Shown here: positions 33,713 to 45,600 of the stretch, one piece after another
Position numbering within the stretch: position 1 is the first letter of the stretch
Layout: each line of letters begins with the position of its first letter
DNA from: Pseudocercospora fijiensis CIRAD86
Lineage: Eukaryota > Ascomycota > Dothideomycetes > Mycosphaerellales > Mycosphaerellaceae
Assembly: GCF_000340215.1 (NCBI RefSeq)
Contig: NW_006921534.1
Coordinates: forward strand, 4,959,041-5,023,040
Reading direction: 5' to 3'
Length of the DNA: 64,000 bases
Notes under the pieces: generated by a model
Seen by the model: only the letters and a program-made list of their open reading frames with translations
What the model was told of the DNA's origin: nothing
The model's database searches: none
Position numbers and translations under genes: made by a program

Positions 33713-33743
33713 AGATAGCGTTGATTGTAGCAGACTTTTAGCG
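33713..33743 (+). repeat. Left terminal inverted repeat of the 3.3-kb element
   Basis: Begins AGATAG and ends GACTTTTAGCG; pairs with 36981-37011 in inverse orientation with about five mismatches, clustered in the outer half. Confidence 0.75.
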
Positions 33744-34049
33744 TCCCATTCTTTTGGGTTCCTGCGGGACTGTCTCCACCATTCCGGCTAAGAAATGGCC
33801 CGATTATCAGGCGTATGATAGGACCTACCAAACTTACGGAAATGCTCGGTTTTGGTGTGTTGGCTCGGTTTACCTAATTAGGCCATATTGTTATCGCAAT
33901 TAGACTGGTATAGCGACTTCTAAGGTGTTATTAGTTGCTATCTACGGCTTCTTCTTCTTCGGCCTCTTAATAGTAGGTAGCATTGTCGCTACTAACCTCT
34001 TACGCTTATTGCTATTATATTTATTAGACGTCCGCCTCTTGCCTACTAC

Positions 34050-36700
34050 TTCTCGCATTACGTTATCGTTATCTAATTAAAAGAAGTCTTCTACTACTTC
34101 TAGGTCTTGTTTTAATAGCAAAGCCTCTCTTACTAGCGCTAGTAAAGTAAGGTCTATAAGCTTAGCTATTTCTTCGATAGTATCTAAGTCGAGCGGCTAA
34201 GCCGATTGTATAGACAAAAGCGACTCGCGCGGCTACTACGGTAGCCGCGCCTTCGAAGGTAAGGGTCTAAAGGGCAGCGGACTCGGCGTAAGAAGGTCGA
34301 TTACCTATAACGGTCGTATTAGTAATAAGAGCGTCTCGTTAAGCGGCGGAAGATTAAAGGCTCGAGGTCTATATTTAGTCGCTAGCGGTAGTAGTAGTAG
34401 TAGCGGAAGGGTTAGATACCGAGGCAATTGCTAGCGAGTTAGAGTAACAGGTTTAGGTAGAAGTTATTGTTATTAAGTCTACTATCGCTGTCGGTTACTA
34501 GTTAATTAAACCTTAGGCGCACCTTCTCGAAGGAAGTTATCTAGTAAGAAGTTAGCTAGCTAAGTAAGCGTGTCTTTAATACGCCGTAAGAAGCTTCTTA
34601 TGTATTTGTCCTTTAGCGTACTATTACGGATAGTCTTATCGTTACGGACCGTATAGAAGTGCTATAAGAGGCCTTCTACGCCTTCGTTAAAGTAAGCGCA
34701 AAGGTCTCGAAGATAAGGGTCCCTAGCAGTATAGGATTAAGTGTCTTCGAAGCCTTTAAGAAACAAGGTAGTGCTATCTCGTTACCGCTAGTATTGACTA
34801 ATTTCTATGCTATTAAAGCTGTAGTAGAAACTGACGTATATCTGTTATTATTATAGAGTAAGCGGCGTTACAAATAGGTAGTGTCTTAGTATATAGTAGT
34901 ATAGCAAATGTTGCTAGAACTAAGGAAGGCAATTGCAGTAAGGCGGCTGTCTATTACGATATAATACAAGGCCTTCGTATAGCGGCAATGCCTTAGCCTT
35001 ATATTCTTCCGTAATAGCGAGTTGTTTCCTAACGAAGTCCTACGCTACTAGAGGGCCTAATTGCTTAAAATATAGCATCTCTTTAACCTTCTAATATTAT
35101 GTGCGTTTACTAAGTCTATAGCTTTAGAGGTCCGCCTTATATAGTTATCGAGCGTCGATTGTTAGTAACTTAGTTATAGTGCTATATATCGATAACTAGG
35201 GGAGATTCTTCTTCCGGTCGTATTTAATGGCATTATAGTATCCTTCTAGTAGCGATATAGTGCGAATTTGCATAAGTACTAGATTGTTTAAACGAGCCTA
35301 TATAGCCTATTTCTATAACTTGTCCGACGACCAATTCTTTAGTAAATACTAAGTCTCTTCTTACTTATTAAGGAGCCGCAATTCGGCTTCTATCGTAGTA
35401 ATAACCTCTTTGACCTCTGCCTTACTCCGAGCCTAATAAATAGCCCTCTTAAACAGTCTCTAGACTATAGGGTACTTGAATTTAGGAAAGTGTCGAAGGA
35501 AGGTCTCTTTAGCGTACCGCTAGTAGAGATATAGTCGTATTTCCTCGTCCTAGTCGAAGGACAGTCGAATAGCCGCTTGTTCTTATGCCGAGTCGTTAGT
35601 TATAGCTACCTTCGGCTTCTAGCGAGGGCACTACCGCTTTAGGACTCGGAAAGCAGCTTACTAAAGCCTCGCACGCTATATTTGTAGCAATATATATACT
35701 GCTAGCATCTAACTTTCGAATCTATTGCAGACATATACTATAAAGAGATGCTAGCCTATATTAGTAGTCTTATGCGTTGCGTCGTAGAGAAATAACTAAT
35801 CCTAGATTAGTCGCTGCTTTGCGGTTCCTATAGCCTGATTATGTAAGCGGGGTAGTAGTAGTAGTAGTGCACTTATATCTCCTACTAATCTATTGTCTAA
35901 TAACTGCCTCTACTAATCCGCCTACTATATAATGCCCTTATAAAGGCGCCCTTCTATAGTTGCTAATATAGCTTTATACTATAACTAAGCGCCGTTTACT
36001 AGATTAGTTAATAGCGACAGCTCGTTATATAGGTTCTCGAGTTAGAGGGAGATATTGCCCTTCTTAGCAAAGGTTACCTTCTTCTTGTCCTTCTTCTTAG
36101 ACTATTTTATTATACCTTCCTTTATACGATAGCCTCTAATAACGGCAAAGCGGTTAGCGTTACGACCTTCCTTTATTAGATAGAATACACGAGCTATATT
36201 ATAGTCGTATTAGTCTATTAAGTGCTCGAGAACGACCTTTAAGCTGTTACTAGCACCTCGTACGTCCTGCTTACTATTAGCTTCTAACTCGACTTAAATA
36301 GGCCTCCGCTATCGACTCGAGAGGCAACCCTACTAAACTTACTATATAATCTATCGAATAGCAATATAGCGAGCCTGCCTTAGTAGAAGGGTCGGGCGAC
36401 GACGAAGCGACCTTATATATATAAGGCTCCTTATACTATTTCGAGCGATATATAGCAATTACTATATACGTCGCATTATACCCTTCCTTATAATACTCTA
36501 CCTTCCGAATACTATCTAGCAACTCGCGTAGCCGATTAGCATCCTACCGATAACGATAATAGCATATTATCCGCTATATTAAGCTATCCTTATGCCTCTC
36601 CTATAGCTTCTAGTACTAGAAGTTACTAGCAAATAGCTACACCTTGCTATATTTGTCTTTGTCTAAGAATAGGCCATTTAAGGGTAGATTAAAGAGCTAA
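34050..36700 (-). pseudogene. Relic of the element's transposase gene
   Basis: Reading the minus strand gives long protein-like stretches broken mostly by TAG/TAA codons where Trp or Gln would be natural, as RIP produces. Recognisable pieces include a segment near 36150-36220 reading YNIARVFYLIKEGRNANRF, a lysine-rich KKKDKKKV block near 36080-36100, FDWDEEIRLYLYWRYAKETF near 35500-35560, and WDPYLRDLCAYFNEGVEG-like sequence near 34690. A Cys-x-Cys at about 34929-34937 could be a relic of a zinc-binding SWIM region, but this is weak. Frames shift more than once, so the piece list is illustrative. Superfamily placement relies mainly on the flanking repeats, not on the protein. Confidence 0.45.
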
Positions 36701-36980
36701 GAACGTAGTAATATATCGAGATAAGAGGGGATTAGATAGGCTATTATAATAGTTAGAAAGAGCGTAGAAATTAGCCTACCTACATACCTATAACAATACC
36801 TTATATATAGCTATATAGCTGATTTTTCGTCGATATAACGACTTCCTACTACGATATAAAGTCGCCGACTAATAGATCTTCGGCATGCCCGATTTAGCTA
36901 GCAAAAATAGCTATATCTCGATTTATTAATCGACTCTACTACTACCGAGTATGTCTATAAAATCTACTACAATCCTTGCA

Positions 36981-37011
36981 CGCTAAAAGTCTGCTATATC
37001 TAACACTATCT
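36981..37011 (-). repeat. Right terminal inverted repeat of the 3.3-kb element
   Basis: Starts CGCTAAAAGTC on the + strand and ends CTATCT; inverse partner of 33713-33743. Confidence 0.75.
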
Positions 37012-37032
37012 TAAGGCAAGACATATATAATA

Positions 37033-37361
37033 GATGTTTTTAGCCGCACTTTCTATATAGGTTTAAGCAGGCCGCTATACCGCTTAATTAGGTAATATAG
37101 ATACACGTATACAGTCCTTTGCCTATTCTAAACTTTTTAACCTGCTATAGCCGCGCAGGTTCCTACCTACGCGGCTATATCAGGTTTGTTTTCATATCGA
37201 AAACGGAAAGGACAACTTAATCTGCCAATCGCAGTCTTGCCTTTCGCTATTAGACTAGGCTTAAATTGTTCGTAGAACTACCAGCGGGCTTCGACTTGTA
37301 GCGGCCTGCCCACCTGCAGCGGCCTGCTCAAACCTGTATGGAAAGTGCGGCTAAAAACATC
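37033..37361. mobile_element. 329-bp MITE-like element with ~44-bp inverted repeats and TA flanks
   Basis: The two ends (37033-37076 and 37318-37361) are inverted repeats that differ at three of 44 positions. TA dinucleotides lie immediately outside (37031-37032 and 37362-37363), the target-site pattern of Tc1/mariner-type elements. There is no coding capacity. Each outermost end reads GATGTTTTTAGCCGCACTTTC. All three differences are C-to-T or G-to-A in CpA/TpG context on the left arm, the arm next to the RIP-damaged transposon 10 bp away. A near-perfect hairpin sits inside. Confidence 0.7.
37139..37186. repeat. Hairpin with 17-bp arms inside the MITE-like element
   Basis: Arms 37139-37155 (AACCTGCTATAGCCGCG) and 37170-37186 are reverse complements with one mismatch around a 14-nt spacer. 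Confidence 0.85.
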
Positions 37362-37399
37362 TAGTAATAGTGAGTGAACTGCAAAGTGTCGTGATGATG

Positions 37400-37423
37400 G
37401 TGGGCGTGGGCGTGGGCGTGGGC
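37400..37423. repeat. GTGGGC hexanucleotide repeat, four units
   Basis: Four exact tandem GTGGGC units just outside the MITE-like element and about 185 bp upstream of the next ATG. Confidence 0.9.
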
Positions 37424-37607
37424 GTGTCGCATTCGTGAAGTGAAAGCCACGCGCAGGGATGCTGCCGATCGCCGTTCGCGAGAAGCAGTTGCAACTTGCA
37501 ACACATACCATTGCATCTCAATCGCCGCACCGTTTGCTGGCCACGCCATCAAGCTGAATCTCGCCATCTGAGCATCGAATAGAGCTGAGAGCTGCAGGCC
37601 AGCCAAC

Positions 37608-38421
37608 ATGGCGCCGCCAGGCCCTTCAGGTATCCCTCGCGACACCTGTCTGAACGCTCCCTTGTACTGACCTTTCTGCAGCTGAATCTACAATGAACAC
37701 ACCGCTTGCGCCTAGCGTCGAGAAAGCATACTACCGAAAATGTATTCAACTCAAACGCCGCCTGAACGAAGTCGAAGCCGCCAACGATGAAGCTCGAACG
37801 CGACGATTGCGCCTCGACAGAGCCATCATGAAGATGCGTCTCGAGCGCGCCTTCCTGCTTGACGAACTACGGAAACGCATGGAATACAACATCGACGCGA
37901 GCGAAGGAAGCGGAGACGAAGGCGCGCAAACTCCGCCACCAGATCGGCCATATCGTGATAAGAGGCGACGTCGCGCATCTGTTACCCAAGCACCACCTCC
38001 TGCGAACACTTTGCAGTCCGGGCAATATGCATTTTCTGCTGCACCTAGCCTTGCTGGTCCGCCTGTGCCAGTTCCAGGAGGTCAAACTGTGCCGGGCAAT
38101 GCTGTACACGATGACGGCAACTACGCTACTTCCGAGTCAGTTGCGCATCAATCCGCAAGGCCAGCGCCCCCGCCCGCGCCTCTCTCGCACGGCAGTCCCT
38201 ACGCTCCAACAGGTCCACCGACTGGGGTGCCTAGTGGCGCCGCGACGCGAGATGTGAATGGCGTCGATTCTGAGAGACATGTAGATCGAGGCGCAGGCGC
38301 AGTGGGCGAACCAGTTGGCGCTGGCTCAGCAGTCCCCGAGGTAGATGGCGAGAGAAAGGCCGCGCCGGCAGCAGCTGAAGGAGAGAGCAGTCGTAGTGCA
38401 TTTACAGCGGTCAACCAGTAA
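37608..38421 (+). CDS. INO80 complex subunit F-domain-like protein
   Basis: A 22-nt first exon (37608-37629) joins over a 52-nt intron (TACTGACC branch, TTCTGCAG acceptor) to 37682-38421, giving 253 residues starting MAPPGPSAESTMNTPLAP. The N-terminal helical segment (VEKAYYRKCIQLKRRLNEVEAAND, then RAIMKMRLERAFLLDELRKRM) has the spacing of the INO80F domain found in chromatin-remodelling subunits of fungi and animals. A basic patch (YRDKRRRRAS) could act as a nuclear signal. The remaining ~160 residues are a Pro/Ala/Gly-rich disordered tail. The assignment rests on the helix pattern alone; the ATG at 37693 is an alternative start if the first intron is not real. Confidence 0.75.
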
Positions 38422-39644
38422 GACTCATGCGTACACTAGATGGTCGTCTTTGGCGCCGTATGCATCTTGGGAATGGACGCAAACCATTGCGGCGCGAGCG
38501 AAGCATCGCGAAGGCCAACAATTGCCATATGGGAGGCATTTGAATTCTGAAAAATCGAGGCTACCATCATACTATCACGGATAGTAATCATTGACTCTCG
38601 AACTTGAAATCGCAGACTGTCCTTGAACCGTTCGGCCTCCCACTGCGACATTAGCCAGCCTATGGCATTCGCCGATCGCAACGAACCGGCGAAGCACTCA
38701 TCACTTGCGCCCACAGTCTGGTGACTCTGGTCCGAGCTCGTCGAATCCTTGTATATATGCCGGATTCTCCAGGGTGTATCTCGGTCCAACCCATTCATAT
38801 TGATCGATGACTTGACTTGCCTCGACCGAGCCACGGCATAGCGATTGCCTCTTTCGGTTCTCAGACTTGGGCATAGAGGCTCCATTAGCAGCCCACGGCG
38901 GCGCATCTCAGCATTACGTTTCGTTTGCGGCGAAGCATTCATGTTGTGAGGCTATAGAAGGCGCCCGAAAGCATACAGATTGTCTGTGATCAGCTGCTTT
39001 CGCGATCATACGTGCAATCGAAATGTCATTGTGTCTCACCATTATCCGCTGACTCGGCCTACCCTCCATGATTTATTCAAGTACGCTGCCAACCAACAAT
39101 CTTGCTTCACCGACATTGATGACAGTCTGTTCCTACATTTCCGAGAATTACACATGAATGCAGACTAACATGTTTAGTTCACTTGGGCTCCTTCAAATGT
39201 GTTCCGATGGCGAGACAGATGCGTGACGTGCACGATTTGTTTCCGGGCAGAGCTCAGATCATCCGAGACGGGAGCTCCATGCTCCCTTGTCGACGCCCGA
39301 CCAGCACATCCTACGCGATGCCTTCTATAATACCTGGTCGTCGCGGTCCTTTCTTGTATAATTTTGGAATTGGTTTCTTGATTTTCTCTGATTAAATTTC
39401 ATCTATGACACCGCTCGGCCAGACCGAGTCAGGGCACTTACGGATCTCCTTCGACCGGCTGCTAGCTTGACGCCAGCACATCTTGCATTTGAAGGAGCCA
39501 GAGGCATTGTCTCTTTTCGGTCCAGATTCTGGATCTGCTCAGTAACTCTTGTGCATATTCATATAGGCAGCACGAATACACGCGTTCAGATTGTGCTGCA
39601 ACATGGCAATCAGTTCTCGCGTGAGGTAGCACATCGGCGGCGAC
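38422..39644. other. Long intergenic interval with one doubtful ORF
   Basis: About 1.2 kb. A 168-codon ORF on the minus strand (38436-38942, ATG at 38942) has no recognised domain; its residue mix is not clearly protein-like, and it overlaps the 3' flank of the INO80F-like gene. The rest has no ORF above about 75 codons. It should include the promoter of the large coiled-coil gene. Confidence 0.45.
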
Positions 39645-42600
39645 ATGGATCTCACATCGCGAGGTTCGTTCGGAAGTGGTAGCTCGCGTCCTCCCAGTCG
39701 AGCATGGAGCGAAAGCACAGAACGCCCAGGATCCTCAGCTGGACCAAGGACAATCAGCCAAGAGATAGACCACATCAAGACGCTCATTACCCGAGCGAAA
39801 GATGCACCACAGCAACACTCAGGCAGTGTGACCGCAGTGCTGTTCCGCAGCAGGAACCGGTCTGGAGAACTCCTAACGCATCATCACATATTTCACGAAT
39901 TGGACGCGCTCAAGAAGAGAATAAAACATGAACAGCAGGAAGTCAAGCCGACGCTGGAGAGAAGAATCTCGCAGATCGACCCGGGGCAAGAGTCGGAATC
40001 TGAGGCCGAGTCAGTATTTGACGAGCGGGATGCAGAGCTTGAAAGAGCACAGGAGAGGTTTGACAAGCAGAAAGAGCAGCTGGAGTCATTGCTTGAGTCT
40101 GCAGAGCGGAGAGTCGATGGATTGACGAGTGAGAAAGAGAAGTTACAAGAACAATTGCGACAGTCTACGTCGGAGAAGCAAAATATACAGGCGGCATTGC
40201 AAGCGGCCCAGAAAGATATCTCGAGACTGAATGGACGGGTTCAGGATGTCACCAAAGCGCTGCAACAAACCCAGAATCAGTTAGCAGAGACACAGGCGGA
40301 GAAAGCTCGAGTTGAAGCGGATCGCAAAACCGCTCAGGAGCTAGTCAACACACTGGAAGCTCAGAAGGCTGAAGTCCAAGCATCTTTAACTGCAGCGAAC
40401 GAAAGGTTGGTCAAGTTGGAGGAACACAACCACCAGATCACGCATCATCTGCAGACTGTGATCAGTACCCACGAGGAAAGCGATCGCACATTGAAGGAAG
40501 AATTGAATGTTCTCAGAGCGCGCTGCGACAGCATCACTTCCGAACGCGACGAGCAACAGACCGCGATCGCAACGCTCAAGCAGCAGCGTGAGGACGACTC
40601 TCGTCATAAGGAGAAGATCAACTCAATCAGCGATGAACTCGATCATGTCACACAGCAGACTGAACAATTGAGAGTCTCCCACGCCCAGGAAATCGAAACT
40701 ATCCGCACCGAACACGAGAGACAGCTCGAGACTGCGAGGAAGGCCGCAGACGATCTAAAAAGTCAGCAGGCCGAGACCGAAGCGAGCGCAGAAGCCAAGC
40801 ATGAGGAGACGAAACGACTCCTTGCGAGCGAATTGAAGATCACCGGAGCTTTGCGCGAGCAGATCAAGGGCTCGGAAGGACAGTATTCGAAGGAACTTGA
40901 CGGCATCCGCGCAACACTCAAAGATGTCGAAGAGCAGCTTGACAGTGCACGCAAAGCATATGCTGAGCTGCAAACCTCGGCTCAGGACAAGGAAACCTCG
41001 ACAGCATCTGCTTTTGCTGAGAAAGATGACGAAATCAAGAAAATCACCGCAGAATTGGCGACTGCTATGAAAGAGAAAGACGCTCAGCACGATCAAGATA
41101 TGACCAATCTTGAGGACGAATTTGATCGGGAGAAGAGTGCACTACTATCTCAATATGAGGCTGCTCTGGAAGCATTGAACCAGGATAATAATGACAGACG
41201 GATGCAACTGCTGCAGACTCATGAGGCCGAGTGTCAGACCCTTCAGTCGAACCTCAAGGAACTCCAGGAGGAGTATCAGACTACTATATCTAAAAATCAA
41301 CAAGAACACGAGACTGCCATTCTTAATCTGATAGGTCGTCACTCATCCGAGAAGGAGGTGGACCGGTCTGAAATAGATAAGCAGATTGCGGAGCTGCGGA
41401 ATTCGCACGAATCCGAGCTCGCTATCATGCGTGAAGAACATCAGCAAACCCTCGCAGAGCTTGGAGGTGTGCACGAAAAGGCTTTGCGCGCTGCGGAAGA
41501 ACAAAGCCTATCTCTGGCAAGGTCTCATGAATCTTCCGTTAATGACTTGAGAACTGAGCATGAAGAGGAGATGAACAAGCTCCGGGAGAAGCATATTGCA
41601 GATATCGCAGTCTGGCAGAAAGAGCATGATCAACGAAGTAGTGAGCTCAAGGCTGATTACGAAGAAGCATTGCGGAAAGCTGAGGAGCAGATGCGAGAGA
41701 TGAAACGCTCACATAGTGCCACCCTTTCAGCTGTTCAGGGTCGATACAACGAGAAGATTGAGCAGCTTCGCCAAGAGCAGGATCAGAAGCTAAAGACTGA
41801 AGCCGACAAGACCCGGAGAGAAGCAGATGGCTTGCGTGCTTCACATACTTCCGAGATAGTCGAGCTGAGAACCGGCCACGATACCGCACTCAAATCGCTG
41901 CAAGCGGAATTGGACCAGGCTCGAGAAGATGTCGCAACGAGACTGAGCGCAAGCGAGGCGTCCGATGCCGATCATAAAAGAGGCCTCTCCAGGGCCCAAG
42001 ACGAGCATACCGCCGCCGTGGCAGCATTGAAAGCTGAGCACACTCAGAAGCTCAACAGTTTGCAAGCTGAACTGGACAAAGCCCTAGCTGATGCGAAGTC
42101 TTCGAACGAGGCATCGTCTGCTTCAGTCGCGGAGAATGAAAGTAGGCTGAGCAAGTTACAATCAGATCACGATGCACAACTATCACAGCTGAAGTCCAAC
42201 CATGACACGGCAATGTCATCCCGAGATCGCGAGCTTCACAGGGTTCGGGAAGAGCTCGAAAAGGCGATAGCTGCTTCAACGAAGTCGGAAGCTGAGTACG
42301 AAGCAAAGATGGCAGAGCTTCAGAGATGCCACCAGTCAGCAGTGGAGAAGATACAGGCCGGTCACCGCGCTGAACTGGCAAAGGTCCAGGAAAGCAGCGA
42401 TCGCGGAATTGCAGACCTCCGAAAACAGCATGAAGAGCAGCTTGCTGCGCAGGAAGCTGCTCATCGGGATTCAGACGTAAAAGGGCAGATCACGCTTGAC
42501 CAGACGCTTGAAGATGTCAGAAACCAGCATGATTTGGATCTTGCGAAGTCGAATCAAGAGTTCACACAGAAGCTGACGGAATTGACTCGCAAGCATCAAC

Positions 42601-45600
42601 AGGAGCTTGCTGAGAGGGATGCAGTGCACTTGGCTGCCTTGTCTGATGCTCGTGAAAGTCACAGCCGCGAACTGGGCCATTCTCAGGCCGAGGGCACTGC
42701 TCTGGCTCAACAGCTTCGTGAAGCGCATCAGAATGAGCTGAGCAGACTGAAAGATGAGCACAAATCTCAGATCCACGCTGCCGAAGCTACCTCTACAGCC
42801 GTGATAGACAAGGTCGGCGCTGAAAGACGGGACGAAGTGAAGCGACTCCAAGCAGAGCACAACACAGAGCAGATGCAGACAAATGCGAAATACGAGGAAG
42901 AACGCAAAGCCATCCGACGAGAACTCGACAGTGCTCAAGCGGCTCTGGCAGAGCAAGCGTCGCACCACGAGTCCGAGGCTGAGCGTGCCCGCGAGGCGCA
43001 TCGTGAAGAGCTGCACAATGCTCAGATGAAGCATGATTCTGCCCTGTCTGAAGCACAGCACGAACTCGAGATGCTGCGCACCGAGCACGAACAAGCCCTG
43101 GCCAGCATCAAGGGCAGCCTGGAGAAGCAGCTGGAGTCTACGCGCAACACTCACTTGAAGCAAGTCGGCAAGCTACAGTCAACCCTGCAGTCTCAACTTG
43201 AGCAAGCCAAGTCGAGCCACGAGCAGGCCCTCTCAGAACATGATTCGGTGTGGACTAGCAGAATGGTGCAGATGAAGGAAGAGCATTCAAAGGCGATTTC
43301 GGCCGCCGTAGCCAACAGTGACGAAAGCACAGCATCTCGTCTGAAAGAGGTTGAGAAGCTGCATTCAGATGCCTTGCTCAAAGCCTTGACTGAGGCTCAG
43401 CAGCAAGCCGATCAGAGGGCTGCGGCGGCGGAACTACAGCACAGAGCTGCGCTTGACGCCGCGGTAGCCAAAGCACAGCAGGGTGGTCAAGCGGAGGTGC
43501 GCAACCTGAAGAAGCGTCACCAGGATGCCGTTGCCCAAATTCGCGTCAATGCCTCCAAGCACTCTGCCGCTCGATTGACAGAGCTCGAGCAGACTCATCG
43601 CAAGGAGATCGAGTCTGCACTCGACCAAGCTCGTCGTGCCGCCGAGGAGAACAGCACGTCCCAAGCCACTGCACACAGCAGAGAGCTCGAAAAGATTCGT
43701 CTCAAGCATTCCGAATTCCAGCAGGGCGAGCTGCTACGATTAGAGACCGAGTCCGCCTCCAAGCTGGCCGAAGTGGAAGCACGTCTTGAGGAAGAAAAGG
43801 CTGCAGAGCTGGCGTCGAAACAAGATTCATTCACTGCAGAGATTGTGGCAATGCGGACAAGGCTCGATGCGTCCATGACGGGTCAAGCTGAGGCTGAAAG
43901 ATCTTTAGCCTCCCTGAGACAGCAACTTGCGCAAGCTGACCGTCGTGTCAATGATGTCAAGAAGGACTGTGAGGAGCACATGGACGCTTTGGGTCGAGAG
44001 AAAGACGATCTCACACAGCAGCTGGAGCAGGTCCAGGCTTCGCTCCGAGACCTCCAAGCCACACACTCGGGCGGAGCAGCGACACCAAGGACTTCCACCT
44101 CGGGCCCGCTACGGGAAGAGGTGGCGGAATTGAAGCTACGAGTCAGCAGCATGGAAGAAGAGCGAGCTGCAATGCGACTGCTTCTGCAGAAACGTCTCGA
44201 TGAGAAAAATGAGGTCGCTCGCCAGAATGAATTCCTGGTGAAGGAGCTTGAGATGCTGTTGCAACAACGTGCACGTCCAAAACCCACGCCACAAAACACT
44301 CGCGATGCACTTGTGCAAACCGATGCGCTTGTTTCAGAGCCCAAGGTGGATCAAGCTTCCATCAGGCAAATGAGAACCAGGATAAGCCGACCAAGCACAG
44401 GCTACAGCTCTGCTGGTCGTCCTTCAACACCGCTCAGTCCTGGTGCTAGACAAGCAAAGGCCGAGGACGAAATGGCTTGGAGAACGCGCTCTTTCGAGGA
44501 TTATCTTGATAATGCACGTGCAGAGCTGTCCCAGCTCGGTAGCGTTATCAGTGCAAACGAGGCTCTGTTCGCACGGAAGATAGAAGAGCACGTTGGCGAG
44601 CTGCAGAGAGCGAAAGACGAGCTGGCAGCAGACTACCTTGCCAAGATTGACACACTCGCTCGAGACAAGGACAGGATGGAACGCATGGTGACATCGAAGC
44701 AGACAGCGGCATTTGCCAAAGATCAGAAGAAGCTTTTGGCTGAGTATGGTGAAGACTTCGATGACTCTGTTGAGCGGAATGCGATGCTCACCGGCATGCC
44801 TGTTGATCAAGCTAGAGCACTTCGCAATGCCGAAGAGAAGCTCGTTGCCGAGCACAGCAAGCGTCTATCGAAGCGCAAGTCGCAAATTGTCCTGAAGCAT
44901 GCCGAGGAGTTCCAGGCCATTACACAGGACTACGACCGCAAGATGGCAGACCTGATCAACAGCCGATCTTTGCTAGAGGGAGACTTGTCCGTTGATCCTT
45001 CACGATTCGAGCATGAGTATGGACAGTTCTCAACAAGATCGCAGCAGCTTGCAGACGAGAGGAGGAGCATCAGCCCCAAGTCGCCGAGAAAAAGTGCAAG
45101 CCCGTTGAAAGTACGTGCCCCCAATTCTGTATCGACACCTCCGCCACAATCAACATCGACTCCGTGGGAGCCGACGCCCGCAGATATCCCCCCGCCGTTA
45201 AGGACCAAGAAAGAGAGGACCAGCAATCCTCGTACGTCTTTGTCAATTCCAAGAGGCCGTTCGCTTCCGCGTAATGTAGTCCACGTCGGCAGCAGAGATG
45301 ATCCTGATGCAACTTCTCAGCCATGGCAACCAAGACGTCGTGGGTCTGGTAAGCATCCGCCTGTTCCACAGCGCTCCCTCATGGGACCAAAGGCTACTGC
45401 AGACACCTTCTCCCCCGCTCCGCGGGTCATTTTGAAAGACACATCACCTGAGCCGCAAGCATCGCCGATATCTGCACGTGGGAGGACGAGCGTGCGCCCC
45501 AGCACAAATCCCACACTCTTTCCCAAAGCAGCTTCGAACTTGGGCATTGATCCCACCGAGTTTGAGAAACAACGTCAAGTGGAAAATCTTGCACGCATCG

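Larger units (their letters stand above)
33713..37011. mobile_element. Degenerate Mutator-like DNA transposon bounded by 31-bp inverted repeats, RIP-damaged
   Basis: The ends at 33713-33743 and 36981-37011 are inverted repeats matching at about 26 of 31 positions; the inner 16 bases (TAGCAGACTTTTAGCG) match exactly. Directly outside them lie CAAGGCAAG (33704-33712) and TAAGGCAAG (37012-37020), a 9-bp direct repeat differing by one C-to-T in a CpA context. A 9-bp duplication with terminal inverted repeats is characteristic of Mutator-like elements. No ATG ORF of at least 60 codons is seen in the interior, TA steps are very frequent, and CA/TG steps look scarce, as expected after RIP. The left ~130 bp seems less altered. 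The island separates ordinary genes on both sides. Confidence 0.72.

Noticed and set aside
34929..34937. SWIM zinc-finger signature in the transposase relic
   Set aside because: Only the Cys-x-Cys part is visible; the expected Cys-x-His does not follow at normal spacing, so it was not used to assign the superfamily.
33713..37011. Interpretation of the tandem and inverted repeats as a CRISPR array or a replication origin
   Set aside because: There are no regularly spaced direct repeats; terminal inverted repeats with a target duplication and a degenerate coding strand point to a DNA transposon in a eukaryotic genome.
38436..38942. 168-codon minus-strand ORF downstream of the INO80F-like gene
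   Set aside because: Possible but unsupported: no domain, no splice context, unremarkable composition. Mentioned in the intergenic entry only.
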